Source: CAZNVG01 sp964576475 | Lineage (GTDB): Bacteria; Patescibacteriota; Saccharimonadia; Saccharimonadales; CAZNVG01 | Direction: 5' to 3' | DNA: 64,000 bases | NCBI GenBank assembly: GCA_964576475.1 | Contig: CAZNVG010000002.1 | Coordinates: 24,327 to 88,326 of the forward strand | Part shown: positions 53,252 through 61,887 of the stretch, piece after piece | How the letters are laid out: the number at the start of each line of letters is the position of its first letter | How positions within the stretch are numbered: position 1 is the stretch's first letter | Position numbers and translations under genes: made by a program | Notes under the pieces: generated by a model | The model's database searches: none | Told to the model about the DNA's origin: nothing | What the model saw: the letters and a program-made list of their open reading frames with translations, nothing else

Positions 53252-53674
53252 ATGGCTATAGTACGATTTGACCCATTCCAAGAAATGACTGCATTGCAGC
53301 GTCAGTTCTTCGGAGAAGACTGGTTTTCGCCAGTAAGAAACAACGCGTTTCTTGCGGCGACTGATATTTACACAAATAAAGACAAAGAGCTTGTCGTAGA
53401 AGCACACTTGCCTCACTTCGAAGAAAAGGATGTTGACGTTAGTATCGACCGAGGTACTCTTGAAATCCGTGCCGAAAAACACGAGCAAGAGGAGGATAAA
53501 GACAAGAAATATGTCGTTCGCGAGAGCTCAAGCAGCTTTTATCGCCGCATTAAACTTCCAAGCCATGCAGATGAAGCCAAAGTGGAAGCTAAACTTGAAC
53601 ACGGCGTCCTCAAAGTAACAATTCCTTTCAAGGAACTACCAAAGCCCACAAAAATCAGTATTAAGAAGAAATAA
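53252..53674 (+). CDS. Small heat-shock protein (Hsp20)
   Basis: A 140-aa alpha-crystallin-domain chaperone that holds unfolding proteins. N-terminal arm FDPFQEMTALQRQFF; core strands VVEAHLPHFEEKDVDVSID and LEIRAEKHEQEEDK; SSFYRRIKLP; and the conserved LEHGVLKVTIPF. It has a strong ribosome binding site (AAGGAGG). A CIRCE element in the promoter indicates HrcA control; hrcA itself is not in the window. Confidence 0.95.
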   Translation: MAIVRFDPFQEMTALQRQFFGEDWFSPVRNNAFLAATDIYTNKDKELVVEAHLPHFEEKDVDVSIDRGTLEIRAEKHEQEEDKDKKYVVRESSSSFYRRIKLPSHADEAKVEAKLEHGVLKVTIPFKELPKPTKISIKKK

Positions 53675-53685
53675 TACTCAATCAT

Positions 53686-53723
53686 ATAATACAACCCGCG
53701 CTCAATAGGCAGGGTTGTATTAT
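53686..53723 (+). terminator. Intrinsic terminator after hsp20
   Basis: A perfect 12-bp stem (53686-53697 with 53712-53723) followed by a T-rich stretch. Confidence 0.88.
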
Positions 53724-53748
53724 TTTATAATCATGATACGGTATATTT

Positions 53749-54393
53749 ATGATTCCAAATGATACTCGAGAGATTGCCAGTAAACACATACTTCCGCTGG
53801 CCGACACTGATCCTGCGCTCGTAAAACTAACAGAATGGGCACTAAACCCTGTTATCGTGCGTGATCAAATCGTGCCGCCACTTGGTGGTGCTGCACTACG
53901 TTTAGCAAAGGGAATGAACTGGTTGGCTGTGGATGAAACACGCCCTACGCAACTCCCGATTGCAGGTATCGCAAGCTACTGGACCGATCGCGCAAAGAAG
54001 GCAGTTGCCGAAAAAATACCGAGACTCAAAGAATACCTGTTCGAGGAAGAGCATATACGTATCCGTGCAGATGTACTCAAGCTACTGGGCTGCACAACGT
54101 TTCTCGGTGTTTTGTCCGACAGTGCCGAGAGTACAGGGCGCCGGCTGCCTGCTGTTCGAATCATGTCGCAATACGAGCCGTCAGAGAATATAGATTTGCC
54201 TACTGAAATAGGACCGTTGTTTGCAGGGGTTTTACAGTCAATAGGTAGCAGCCTCAATCCAGAAGACAGCTACTTTAGAGACAAATTCGTTGATGGTGCT
54301 AAGCTCGGCCTTCAAGGATTACAGGATTCATGGCACAGCAATCAGACATTCGAAGAGTTAATGCGTGCTGGCAATCTCAATCTTGGGGAATAG
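53749..54393 (+). CDS. Hypothetical 214-aa protein
   Basis: A soluble protein of mixed composition with no motif recognised. A TATAAT box about 18 bases before the ATG gives a short leader. It converges with the alpha/beta hydrolase gene. Its segments PPLGGAALRLAKGMNWLAVDE and DVLKLLGCTTFLGVLSD look like a folded alpha/beta core. Function unknown. Confidence 0.55.
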   Translation: MIPNDTREIASKHILPLADTDPALVKLTEWALNPVIVRDQIVPPLGGAALRLAKGMNWLAVDETRPTQLPIAGIASYWTDRAKKAVAEKIPRLKEYLFEEEHIRIRADVLKLLGCTTFLGVLSDSAESTGRRLPAVRIMSQYEPSENIDLPTEIGPLFAGVLQSIGSSLNPEDSYFRDKFVDGAKLGLQGLQDSWHSNQTFEELMRAGNLNLGE

Positions 54394-54397
54394 ATCG

Positions 54398-55393
54398 CTA
54401 CAATATATGTGCTCTCACTCGAGACTCTAGTGCTTTGAGCGTGTGCACATTTGCAATCGAGACATGCGCACCTTCAACTTCATCACGACTGTAGTATAGA
54501 TGCTGCGCAAAAATATCATCCCAGGCGGCAGGCATACTCGCAAAGTCACCTTTAAAGGTTGTTATATGTAGCTGCTGATCAATAGGAATATGCCTCGCTA
54601 GCGCTCCGGCTTCTCCTCCAAAAAGAGCTGGAGCAGTTGCGAGCTGAAAAGCGAGTGACTGAGGATGTAAATCTACCGTACTAGGGTAATGTACCATTCT
54701 GCTTAGACTGATTGATCCAAAGAATTTCAGGGCTGCTCTAGGCTCCGAAACAATCTGTTGCGCAAGCTCGGGTACATGACAAATATCAAGCTTTTCTGGG
54801 AAACACGGCGCACTGAGATCTGCTCTACTAACGATTCTGCGATACAGCGGCGCGTATGCCAAAAATCCCATGCCAACCATGGCGCCACGTGACTCCCCAA
54901 GCAATATGACACCTTCGGCATCAATGTCTCGAGCATCCGCTTCATTTAAAATTTCGTGCATATTATGTGCACTTGCGCTTAGAGCAATTGAGCCGAGCGC
55001 TTTTGCACGCTGGCGCGCACTTATCTGCTTCTCGTCACTAAAACGATGCACTCCTTCAGAGCCTATGAGTACACCCGGGAAACCAGCTTCCATAAATCGC
55101 AGCAGTACATGCCTATTATGTCCGTGTGTACTCGTGAACCAGGCAGTCGTGAATACTATCGGTGTTTCGGTGATTGGCTTATTCGGTTTTCCTATAACAA
55201 CTGGGTAGGTGTGTCCGTCAGACATGGTAACTGCATCGGTATAAAGGGTGCCTCGGTGCGTTTTCTCGGGGCGACGCTCATCAAAATGCCAATCTTCAAC
55301 GGTTGTATCAAGTTCGGGCAGCGGTACAGTATCAGCTTCGACTAATCGGAGTGCGGGTCGCGAACTTTGGTTTGCTTCGAAAGCAACAGCCAC
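54398..55393 (-). CDS. Alpha/beta-hydrolase-fold protein
   Basis: A 331-aa protein. The nucleophile elbow GESRGAMVG lies near residue 167; an upstream strand VFTTAWFTSTHGHNRHVLLRF may carry the oxyanion hole. An acid and a late His (EVEGAHVSI) complete a plausible triad. No signal peptide is visible. Substrate unknown; esterase or peptidase-like roles are possible. Confidence 0.7.
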   Translation of the reverse strand: MAVAFEANQSSRPALRLVEADTVPLPELDTTVEDWHFDERRPEKTHRGTLYTDAVTMSDGHTYPVVIGKPNKPITETPIVFTTAWFTSTHGHNRHVLLRFMEAGFPGVLIGSEGVHRFSDEKQISARQRAKALGSIALSASAHNMHEILNEADARDIDAEGVILLGESRGAMVGMGFLAYAPLYRRIVSRADLSAPCFPEKLDICHVPELAQQIVSEPRAALKFFGSISLSRMVHYPSTVDLHPQSLAFQLATAPALFGGEAGALARHIPIDQQLHITTFKGDFASMPAAWDDIFAQHLYYSRDEVEGAHVSIANVHTLKALESRVRAHIL

Positions 55394-55458
55394 GTTTTTT
55401 GTTTCCGCTTACGTTAAGCGAAGTATGCTCTTAATCGTCTCGTAGTTCAATAGTTATT

Positions 55459-56904
55459 TTATCGTTGCGCATCAACGATAAGCGAACCATCCTTCAGCTT
55501 GTCGCCGAGAAAGGCAATGTTATCTGTGGGACAGACTTTTAATGTCTCTCGATCCTGCAGGGTAGCACGTACTGAGCCTTCTTTGAACGATGCATCAGTC
55601 GAAGCAACCGAAACCGATGAAACGGGTTCATCGAAGTTCACCTGCGCACAATGTTTCAGGTCAGTTTCGAGTCCGCCGCCAAAACTTTCTTTAGCGACAA
55701 CCCTACGAACACCACCGATTGATTCTTTATGGCCTGTTGAGAATTTAATGCGCGGTGCTTGTGACACCCATGTTGGCGCGTCGGCAAACAGCTCAACTAA
55801 ACCACTATCGCCAATACTGTCCAGAGTGAGCACATTGTCAGAGTCTGGAAGAGTGGGATGGCGCTCATCAAAGCCATGGGCGATATGATCGTACCTATTT
55901 GCCCACGCATCAAAGGCAGCTACGGGCATTGGGTACAGATTTCCGAACACTAAAGGATTTGGCGCGAGTAGGGCGATTGCCGCAAATCGTGCAGCACGGA
56001 ACTTCCGCTCTACACCGTATTTTGCATCGTCGTCATATTTAACTTTCTTTTCCAAAAATAAGTCATGTCCTGTTTCATCGATACCTGTGTATGAGTCACC
56101 GCCTCTATGAAAGAGCATGAAGTAAGCTTTTTCCTTCAGCCACTCAGCAGCTTTTTTACGCTTATCAGCGCTGAAGTTTTTTTCAAACTGTGTCGCAATT
56201 TTTTTAAGTTGCTGGTTTTCTTCTTTCAAAAGGCTGTCATGCGAGAATAGAAAATCGCTAGCGCGTTGTCCGTCAGCTGCTGGCATGAGTTTATCGAAGT
56301 AAACCCGCAGGAAATTCTCAGCCTCCTGAATACCTTCCCACTCTTCCTGATCGTCATCAAAACCTTCTTCGCCCAGAATTTCGGAGCTTTTAAATAGCAC
56401 CGTTCCGTCCGCATGGCGAGTAATAATAAAACCTCGCTCAGGCTTGTTCTCTGGTGAAAATCGATAGGTAATGGACTTATTACTGGTCGTCGCTTCTCGC
56501 TGTAGCTGGAAAACAAAATAGTAGGGACTGTCTGGCTTTGAGCAGTCAACTGCAGGAAAACTAAATGCTCTGCCTCTTTTTGCGGCGAGTGCAGCACCCT
56601 TATTTCTCCGATCCTCGGCATACAAAGCACTGAAACGATCGCAAGCATCAAATACAAATTGTCGGTGATGGTTTAGGGGATCATCAACCTCGAGAAGTCG
56701 AAAATGATCTTTACTTTGCGGTCCGATCGCTACCGGAAACGGCTTATCGGCCTGGAGAGCGTGCTGTAAGTGCGTCGGAATAAGTGAATCGCTCGGCAAC
56801 GCTAGGGAGCCTCCAGCTTGAGGCTCCAGAGCGTCGCGAAGCGTGGATGTCGCCTCGATTACTTGTGCTGGGTCTGTTTGTTTCTGAGTAGCTCTTTCAG
56901 TCAT
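55459..56904 (-). CDS. Hypothetical 481-aa protein
   Basis: A long soluble protein with no recognised domain. The C-terminal third is beta-rich and the middle contains a charged helix (about 240-270). ATG 56904 is preferred over an upstream TTG. The promoter (TTGACA, 17 bp, TATATT at 56914-56942 on this strand) ends nine bases before it, a leaderless arrangement with near-consensus boxes, so it is probably well expressed. Confidence 0.6.
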   Translation of the reverse strand: MTERATQKQTDPAQVIEATSTLRDALEPQAGGSLALPSDSLIPTHLQHALQADKPFPVAIGPQSKDHFRLLEVDDPLNHHRQFVFDACDRFSALYAEDRRNKGAALAAKRGRAFSFPAVDCSKPDSPYYFVFQLQREATTSNKSITYRFSPENKPERGFIITRHADGTVLFKSSEILGEEGFDDDQEEWEGIQEAENFLRVYFDKLMPAADGQRASDFLFSHDSLLKEENQQLKKIATQFEKNFSADKRKKAAEWLKEKAYFMLFHRGGDSYTGIDETGHDLFLEKKVKYDDDAKYGVERKFRAARFAAIALLAPNPLVFGNLYPMPVAAFDAWANRYDHIAHGFDERHPTLPDSDNVLTLDSIGDSGLVELFADAPTWVSQAPRIKFSTGHKESIGGVRRVVAKESFGGGLETDLKHCAQVNFDEPVSSVSVASTDASFKEGSVRATLQDRETLKVCPTDNIAFLGDKLKDGSLIVDAQR

Positions 56905-56913
56905 GATCAATAT

Positions 56914-56942
56914 AATATAGTTCCGTACAACTATTTTGTCAA
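56914..56942 (-). promoter_or_regulatory. Promoter of the 55459-56904 gene
   Basis: On the minus strand TTGACA, 17-bp spacer, TATATT, nine bases before the ATG. This is one of the clearest examples of the leaderless layout with both boxes present. Confidence 0.75.
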
Positions 56943-57060
56943 TTTCTCCAAATAGTTACTTTAAATGGCTATGTTCAGATTGGATTAACTTGTCAACAGA
57001 TAAAAGCTTTGTAATAGTGATACTTGTCCGTACTTTCACAAACAACAGGAGATGAGTGCA

Positions 57061-57195
57061 ATGGATATTGGTGAAGAAGGAGAGCCGATCATGGTTCCCG
57101 AACCTGCAGTGCCCGACTACGTGCCGGACGATCTGCCCAGCTCACCCCCAGTCGAGCCCAGTGTTGTGCCGAGCGAGCCACAGCCAGCCACCTGA
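57061..57195 (+). CDS. Acidic proline-rich microprotein, 44 aa
   Basis: AGGAG lies nine bases before ATG 57061 (an ATG at 57052 is too close to it). The protein is disordered-looking, with Pro, Glu, Asp and Val (VPEPAVPDYVPDDLP) and no membrane helix. It ends 15 bases before the first Cys-rich membrane gene, so it probably belongs to the same transcript. Function unknown. Confidence 0.5.
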   Translation: MDIGEEGEPIMVPEPAVPDYVPDDLPSSPPVEPSVVPSEPQPAT

Positions 57196-57210
57196 TCGAA
57201 AGGGGGCTGC

Positions 57211-58059
57211 ATGCCCAAGAAAAAGCACATCATACGAGCACTACAACGACACAGTGCTATGCTGCTTGGAGCATTCTTCGTAGCATTAGTTATCGTCAGC
57301 AGATCAAGATTCACTTCTCCACAGAACACTATCTACATGGTTTTGCTCTGTGCAGCTTCTGCATACATGCCCGTCGCACTATTCAATGTCATGTTGCGGC
57401 GTAGAACAGGCACCGACATGTTCGATCGTGTGATCGAAGCGTTTGCGAGTGAGGAAGTCGCAACGCACGAGAAATTCCCCATGCGCGATCTTCATCGATT
57501 GATAACCAAGGTAGAGCCCTCACAGGGCTATCAGGTAATTGGCTACAGATTTGCCAGACTCAAAGTGGTCAATGGCCACGTAGTGTTTGGTTCAATCATG
57601 AAAACATCATGCACTTTCGGCACGCGCGCTCGGGCCGTATGTGTTGATGGACAGCAGATGAGGGCTGATGGCGAGGAGCCGCCAGAGCATGGCTCAGTGC
57701 CGGAGCAGACATGCACCTGTGGTTTTTACTCGGTCAACACCCTTCAACTACTCAAGGAGAAAGTCGACGCTTTCAGCAAGAACGCCGTACTGCTCGAATG
57801 CGCCTATTACGGCAAAGTGATTCCTGCAACCCAGGGAGAGCGAGCCGAAGTTCAACAAGTGCTTCGTGTCTGGCTACCGCATCATTACACCGTTGTCGGA
57901 TGCCGACGACAAACAGCGGGTGTTGGCTCGGGCCCAATGGATGAAAACGAGTCGATGCTGCTGCATCCGCTCTGCACTCATCATCTTGAACGAAGGCAAG
58001 CTACGTACAAGCTCGTAGACCTTCGGAACGAACTCCCAGTTGAGTTCGCATTTGTGTAA
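57211..58059 (+). CDS. Cys-rich two-helix membrane protein (paralogue 1)
   Basis: A 282-aa protein: basic start, two membrane helices (about 16-32 and 41-62), then a cytoplasmic-type domain of 200 residues with ordered cysteines: CTFGTRARAVC, QTCTCGFYSVNT, LLECAYYGKVIPA, VVGCRRQ and PLCTHH. It ends with YKLVDLRNEL. The same series occurs in the next gene, so a zinc-binding fold is likely. Ribosome site AAAGGGGG. I know no named family; actinobacterial or phage origin is possible. Confidence 0.68.
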   Translation: MPKKKHIIRALQRHSAMLLGAFFVALVIVSRSRFTSPQNTIYMVLLCAASAYMPVALFNVMLRRRTGTDMFDRVIEAFASEEVATHEKFPMRDLHRLITKVEPSQGYQVIGYRFARLKVVNGHVVFGSIMKTSCTFGTRARAVCVDGQQMRADGEEPPEHGSVPEQTCTCGFYSVNTLQLLKEKVDAFSKNAVLLECAYYGKVIPATQGERAEVQQVLRVWLPHHYTVVGCRRQTAGVGSGPMDENESMLLHPLCTHHLERRQATYKLVDLRNELPVEFAFV

Positions 58060-58073
58060 ATATCGGCAGGTGT

Positions 58074-58132
58074 GCGCTTGGGCGGAGATCGATGCGACTT
58101 TTAAATAAGTCTGCTCATTTCTGCCCGAGCGC
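58074..58132 (+). other. Two-tier hairpin after Cys-rich paralogue 1
   Basis: Outer 10-bp stem (58074-58083 with 58123-58132, one G-T pair) and perfect inner 5-bp hairpin (58096-58100 with 58107-58111), 15 bases after the stop. Confidence 0.73.
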
Positions 58133-58227
58133 CGCCACTACCTCTGTATTTGCAAATTTATTACTCTCGTTCTATCGTTATAACCGTTCTTATTCGTACG
58201 TTTACATTTCACCCTAGAGGAGGAGCG

Positions 58228-59052
58228 TTGGCTCGGTTCAGAAATGCCTGCAAGGATATTTTCTTCTACGCGCTGATTGTAGCCTTCGGCTATTACGGGT
58301 GCAGCGCAGTGGACAAAGGCTTTGACTCGATCGGAAAGTCACACCCCGTAGCGGGAACTGCATACTCTGTGGTAACCGGCGTCTTTGCATTCGTCATCAT
58401 GTGTATTTTCTTGCTTCAAATGTTCGCATTTTCGGTGCTGTTCGTGATGAAGATCACAAATCGCGTAGTACGCGATGGGTACTGGAGCAAGTCCATGTTG
58501 CAAAGCATCGACGAAGCAGCGGCGGACGACTCATCATATGAGTTTCTGTGCTATCGGTACGCCAAACTGGCAAAAACCGATTCGGGGATGAGCTTCTGTA
58601 GTATGACCCAAGACGTGTTCTTCAGCGTCGAGCAAGAAGCAGTGTGTAGATTTGGCCATGATCATGCAGTGCCCGATAAGGACTGTACCTGTGGCTGGTA
58701 CTCACTGCATACGGCAGCTTCGCTCGACGAGGTACGTTTCCAAAACGGCAACAGACTGCATGTTGTGCTGCAATGTAGCTACAGCGGAACAGTCATCCCT
58801 GCAGAGAAGGGCATTCGCGCTGCGAAGCAACATGTGCTCAAAGCGTTCGTGCCGGCTACCTGTGAAGTTCGAGGCTGTACCCAATCATCGCAATCAGTGT
58901 GTATCGCAAACGACACACACAAGAAAGTCTTCGGCAAGGAGCAGCCTGATCCGACAATGATCTTTTGCGAAACTCACCAACCAGAAGAGTGGGACATCTA
59001 CTCGGTGGTGGATTTGCGGAATGCTCTAGGCTGTGAAGTCGTATTCGTATAA
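58228..59052 (+). CDS. Cys-rich two-helix membrane protein (paralogue 2)
   Basis: TTG 58228 is chosen as the start because a strong AGGAGG lies four bases upstream; the longer frame reaches into the spacer. The 274-aa protein repeats the layout of paralogue 1: two hydrophobic stretches (about 8-28 and 42-70), then CRFGHD, KDCTCGWYSLHT, VVLQCSYSGTVIPA, VRGCTQ, IFCETHQ and YSVVDLRNAL. Sequence identity is moderate but cysteine spacing is kept. Paired membrane-anchored zinc proteins may form a complex. Confidence 0.68.
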   Translation: MARFRNACKDIFFYALIVAFGYYGCSAVDKGFDSIGKSHPVAGTAYSVVTGVFAFVIMCIFLLQMFAFSVLFVMKITNRVVRDGYWSKSMLQSIDEAAADDSSYEFLCYRYAKLAKTDSGMSFCSMTQDVFFSVEQEAVCRFGHDHAVPDKDCTCGWYSLHTAASLDEVRFQNGNRLHVVLQCSYSGTVIPAEKGIRAAKQHVLKAFVPATCEVRGCTQSSQSVCIANDTHKKVFGKEQPDPTMIFCETHQPEEWDIYSVVDLRNALGCEVVFV

Positions 59053-59056
59053 GACC

Positions 59057-59109
59057 GGTCGGGGTCGATGCTGTGTCGCGCACTGAGCGCACCACCATCG
59101 ACCCCGACC
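59057..59109 (+). other. Two-tier hairpin after Cys-rich paralogue 2
   Basis: A perfect 14-bp outer stem (59057-59070 with 59096-59109) and an inner 6-bp hairpin with one bulge (59073-59079 with 59087-59092). T5 follows at 59116-59120, so this copy could also terminate transcription. Confidence 0.8.
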
Positions 59110-59151
59110 CTGAACTTTTTATTAACAGATAAGATTGCTACAATTAATCAA

Positions 59152-60546
59152 ATGGCTACTATTAAAACTCGTTTTGCTCCCAGCCCAACTGGATTCATGC
59201 ATGTTGGTGGTGTCCGCACCGCTTTATATGCATGGTTGCTCGCTCGCCACAACGATGGCGAATTCCACCTGCGTATAGAAGACACCGACAAAGCGCGTGA
59301 AGTTGCAGGCTCAGTGGAGCATATCCAAGAAACCTTGGCGTGGCTCGGGCTTGATCTGAACGGTCCGGTTATTAAGCAATCAGACCGCCTAGAACTATAC
59401 AAATCATATGCAGATAAGCTTGTTGCAAAGGGCCTAGCCTATGCAGACCCGTACACATCGGAGCAGATTAATGAATTCCGCGAACTTGCAAAAACAGAAA
59501 AACGACCGTTCCTATACCGTCACCATCGTCCTGAAAATCCTCCAAAATGGGACGGTACGCAGCCCTTACGACTAAAAACTCCTGGGATTAAACCATACAC
59601 ATGGCACGATGAAGTGCGCGGTAAACTGTCAGCCGGTCCTGACGCACTCGATGACTTTATATTAGTGAAATCTGACGGCTACCCAACATACAACTTTGCG
59701 CATATCGTTGACGATTTCGAAATGGGTATTACCCATATACTGCGTGCCGATGAATTCATAGCAAGCACACCGAGATTTTTGAGCTTATACGAAGCGTTAG
59801 AGATAACACCTCCGGCTTTCGCGACATTACCACCAATTCTCGGTAAAGACGGAAACAAGAAACTCAGTAAACGTGATGGCGCCAAAGATGTGCTCGAATA
59901 TCGTGATGATGGCTTTTTGCCAGAAACAATCCTCAACTTCCTAGCCAGCCTCGGCTGGAACGACGGCACAGAGCAGGAAGTGTTTTCTGTGAATGAGCTT
60001 ATTGAAAAATTCTCGCTTGATCGTATTCAAAAATCAGGCGCTCGCTTTGATACGGACCGATTGACGTGGATGAGCGGCGCCCATATCCGAGCACTTAGTA
60101 TTGATGAACTATATGGCAAAATTGATGAACACTTTTGGCCAAACGCCGCGCATGACCATGATGAGTCATACAAAAAAGCGGTGCTCGGCCTTACACAAGA
60201 ACGTTTGAAATTTTTCTCAGAACTCGCCGAGCAAACGCATTTCTTCTTTGAAAATCCTGTGCTCAGTAGAGAACTACTCTCTGAGGTGCCAGCTGATCGC
60301 GCCACTGAGTTGCTTACAGCCACATCCGAGCAATTGAGTAGTTCAGACTTCACAAGAGATAATGTCGACCAACAGCTCCATTCATTACTCGAGACACTAC
60401 CATCGAAACCAGGCGAACTCTTTAAGTTTTTGCGCATAGTCCTGACTGCCTCAAAGTTTTCACCTCCGCTTTCCGATATGATTTCTGTGATGGGCAAAGA
60501 GCGAGTCCTTGCGCGGTTCAATAGTGCACTCGAACTATTGAAATAA
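59152..60546 (+). CDS. gltX: Glutamyl-tRNA synthetase
   Basis: Charges tRNA-Glu. A 464-aa class I synthetase with the HIGH-type motif SPTGFMHVGGVRTALYAWL at the start and the KMSKS-type motif KKLSKRDGA near 245. ATG 59152 is chosen as the family start; TACAAT lies seven bases upstream (leaderless). In many bacteria without glutaminyl-tRNA synthetase it also charges tRNA-Gln. Confidence 0.97.
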   Translation: MATIKTRFAPSPTGFMHVGGVRTALYAWLLARHNDGEFHLRIEDTDKAREVAGSVEHIQETLAWLGLDLNGPVIKQSDRLELYKSYADKLVAKGLAYADPYTSEQINEFRELAKTEKRPFLYRHHRPENPPKWDGTQPLRLKTPGIKPYTWHDEVRGKLSAGPDALDDFILVKSDGYPTYNFAHIVDDFEMGITHILRADEFIASTPRFLSLYEALEITPPAFATLPPILGKDGNKKLSKRDGAKDVLEYRDDGFLPETILNFLASLGWNDGTEQEVFSVNELIEKFSLDRIQKSGARFDTDRLTWMSGAHIRALSIDELYGKIDEHFWPNAAHDHDESYKKAVLGLTQERLKFFSELAEQTHFFFENPVLSRELLSEVPADRATELLTATSEQLSSSDFTRDNVDQQLHSLLETLPSKPGELFKFLRIVLTASKFSPPLSDMISVMGKERVLARFNSALELLK

Positions 60547-60594
60547 ACCGAATCATTCAAATAGCTTCGCTACGCTTATGCTATAATCCCGCGT

Positions 60595-61809
60595 ATGGAT
60601 GAACCAAAAAAACAAACACAAAATGATTTATTGCTCGACGCTTCAGCCGATGAAGGTCCACAAAATAACGAGGCTACAAAGCCTAGCTCGGACGTGCCGC
60701 CCAAGCCTGCTGCGGCTGCACCTTCAGGCTCAAAACGGAAACACCACCCATTGCAGTGGATAAAAACTCATAAGAAAAAAACAGCCATTATTGCAGTACT
60801 CCTCGTACTTTTCCTAGGCGGCGGCAGTGTTCTAGCATATACGCAACTCAGGAAAGATCCTCCACCCACACCGGCGCCCGCACCAGTAGTAGAAGAAAAA
60901 CCAGTTGAGCCACCAGCGCCAACAACCAAGGCTTCTCCCTTAACCGGTGTTCAGGTGTCTCCCGAGCTCGCCGACCGACCAGTTACAGGCATGGTCGTCG
61001 AGAATAGCCCCGAGGCTCGACCACAATCAGGTCTTTCAGAGGCCGGCGTCGTATTCGAAGCTACTGCCGAGGGAGGCATCACACGATTCATTGCGTTCTG
61101 GCAGGAAGCTCAGCCCAAAAACATTGGCCCAGTTCGCAGTCTTCGACCGTATTTCATCGATTGGGCGCTGCCATTTCAAGCAAGCGTCGGCCATGTCGGC
61201 GGAAGCCCACAAGCACTCAGTGAAGTAGGTCCAACTGGATTACGCGATATTGACCAAGGAGGAAATGGAAAATATTTCCGACGAACAACCGATCGATATG
61301 CGCCTCACAACGTCTATACAACCTCAGGAGAACAGGATAGTGCGCAGCGCGATAAAGGATTTACTAAAAGCGAATTCACACCTTGGCCACGTAAAGCCGA
61401 CGAACCAATGGCAACACCAACGAAGAACAACATAACCTTCGACATATCTAGTGCGCTTTTCCGGGTAAACTACACCTACGACAAGGCTAGCAACACCTAC
61501 CCGCGAAAGGTCGCCGGCGAACCTCATATAAACCGCGAAGATAAAAAGCAGATAGCGCCAAAAGTAGTTATTGTTCTTAAAATGGCACATCGACTTGTTG
61601 ACGCCCAGCACTATGGCATTACGACAACAGGGAGTGGCACGGCTTATGTATTCCAAGACGGTGGCGTAACAGAAGGAACTTGGAGTAAAGCTGATCGAAA
61701 AAGCATGTTTGAGTTCAAAGACACTGCTGGAGCTCCAATAAAACTAAACGCAGGCCAGGCATGGATATCAATTCTGCCAGCTGATCGCGGCGTCACCTCA
61801 ACCCAGTAA
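60595..61809 (+). CDS. DUF3048 (YerB-like) anchored protein
   Basis: A 404-aa protein with an acidic, proline-rich cytoplasmic tail (1-50), a membrane anchor (about 61-82), a proline-rich stalk (PPPTPAPAPVVEEKPVEPP), and an extracytoplasmic DUF3048 domain containing RPVTGMVVENSPEARPQSGL and GPVRSLRPYFIDWA. The family is found in Firmicutes and CPR; function not established, possibly wall-related. TATAAT seven bases before the ATG. Confidence 0.85.
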   Translation: MDEPKKQTQNDLLLDASADEGPQNNEATKPSSDVPPKPAAAAPSGSKRKHHPLQWIKTHKKKTAIIAVLLVLFLGGGSVLAYTQLRKDPPPTPAPAPVVEEKPVEPPAPTTKASPLTGVQVSPELADRPVTGMVVENSPEARPQSGLSEAGVVFEATAEGGITRFIAFWQEAQPKNIGPVRSLRPYFIDWALPFQASVGHVGGSPQALSEVGPTGLRDIDQGGNGKYFRRTTDRYAPHNVYTTSGEQDSAQRDKGFTKSEFTPWPRKADEPMATPTKNNITFDISSALFRVNYTYDKASNTYPRKVAGEPHINREDKKQIAPKVVIVLKMAHRLVDAQHYGITTTGSGTAYVFQDGGVTEGTWSKADRKSMFEFKDTAGAPIKLNAGQAWISILPADRGVTSTQ

Positions 61810-61887
61810 CCGCATACTTGCTAGCACTACATAAGCACGATACAATTTAGGTAAATTTAAGGTCCGTAACATCGGCAAGGCTATACA

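Noticed and set aside
4316..59109. Classical integron attC sites
   Set aside because: The idea fits structure-only conservation, but no GTTRRRY/RYYYAAC core sites were seen at the bases of the hairpins and no tyrosine integron integrase is in the window.
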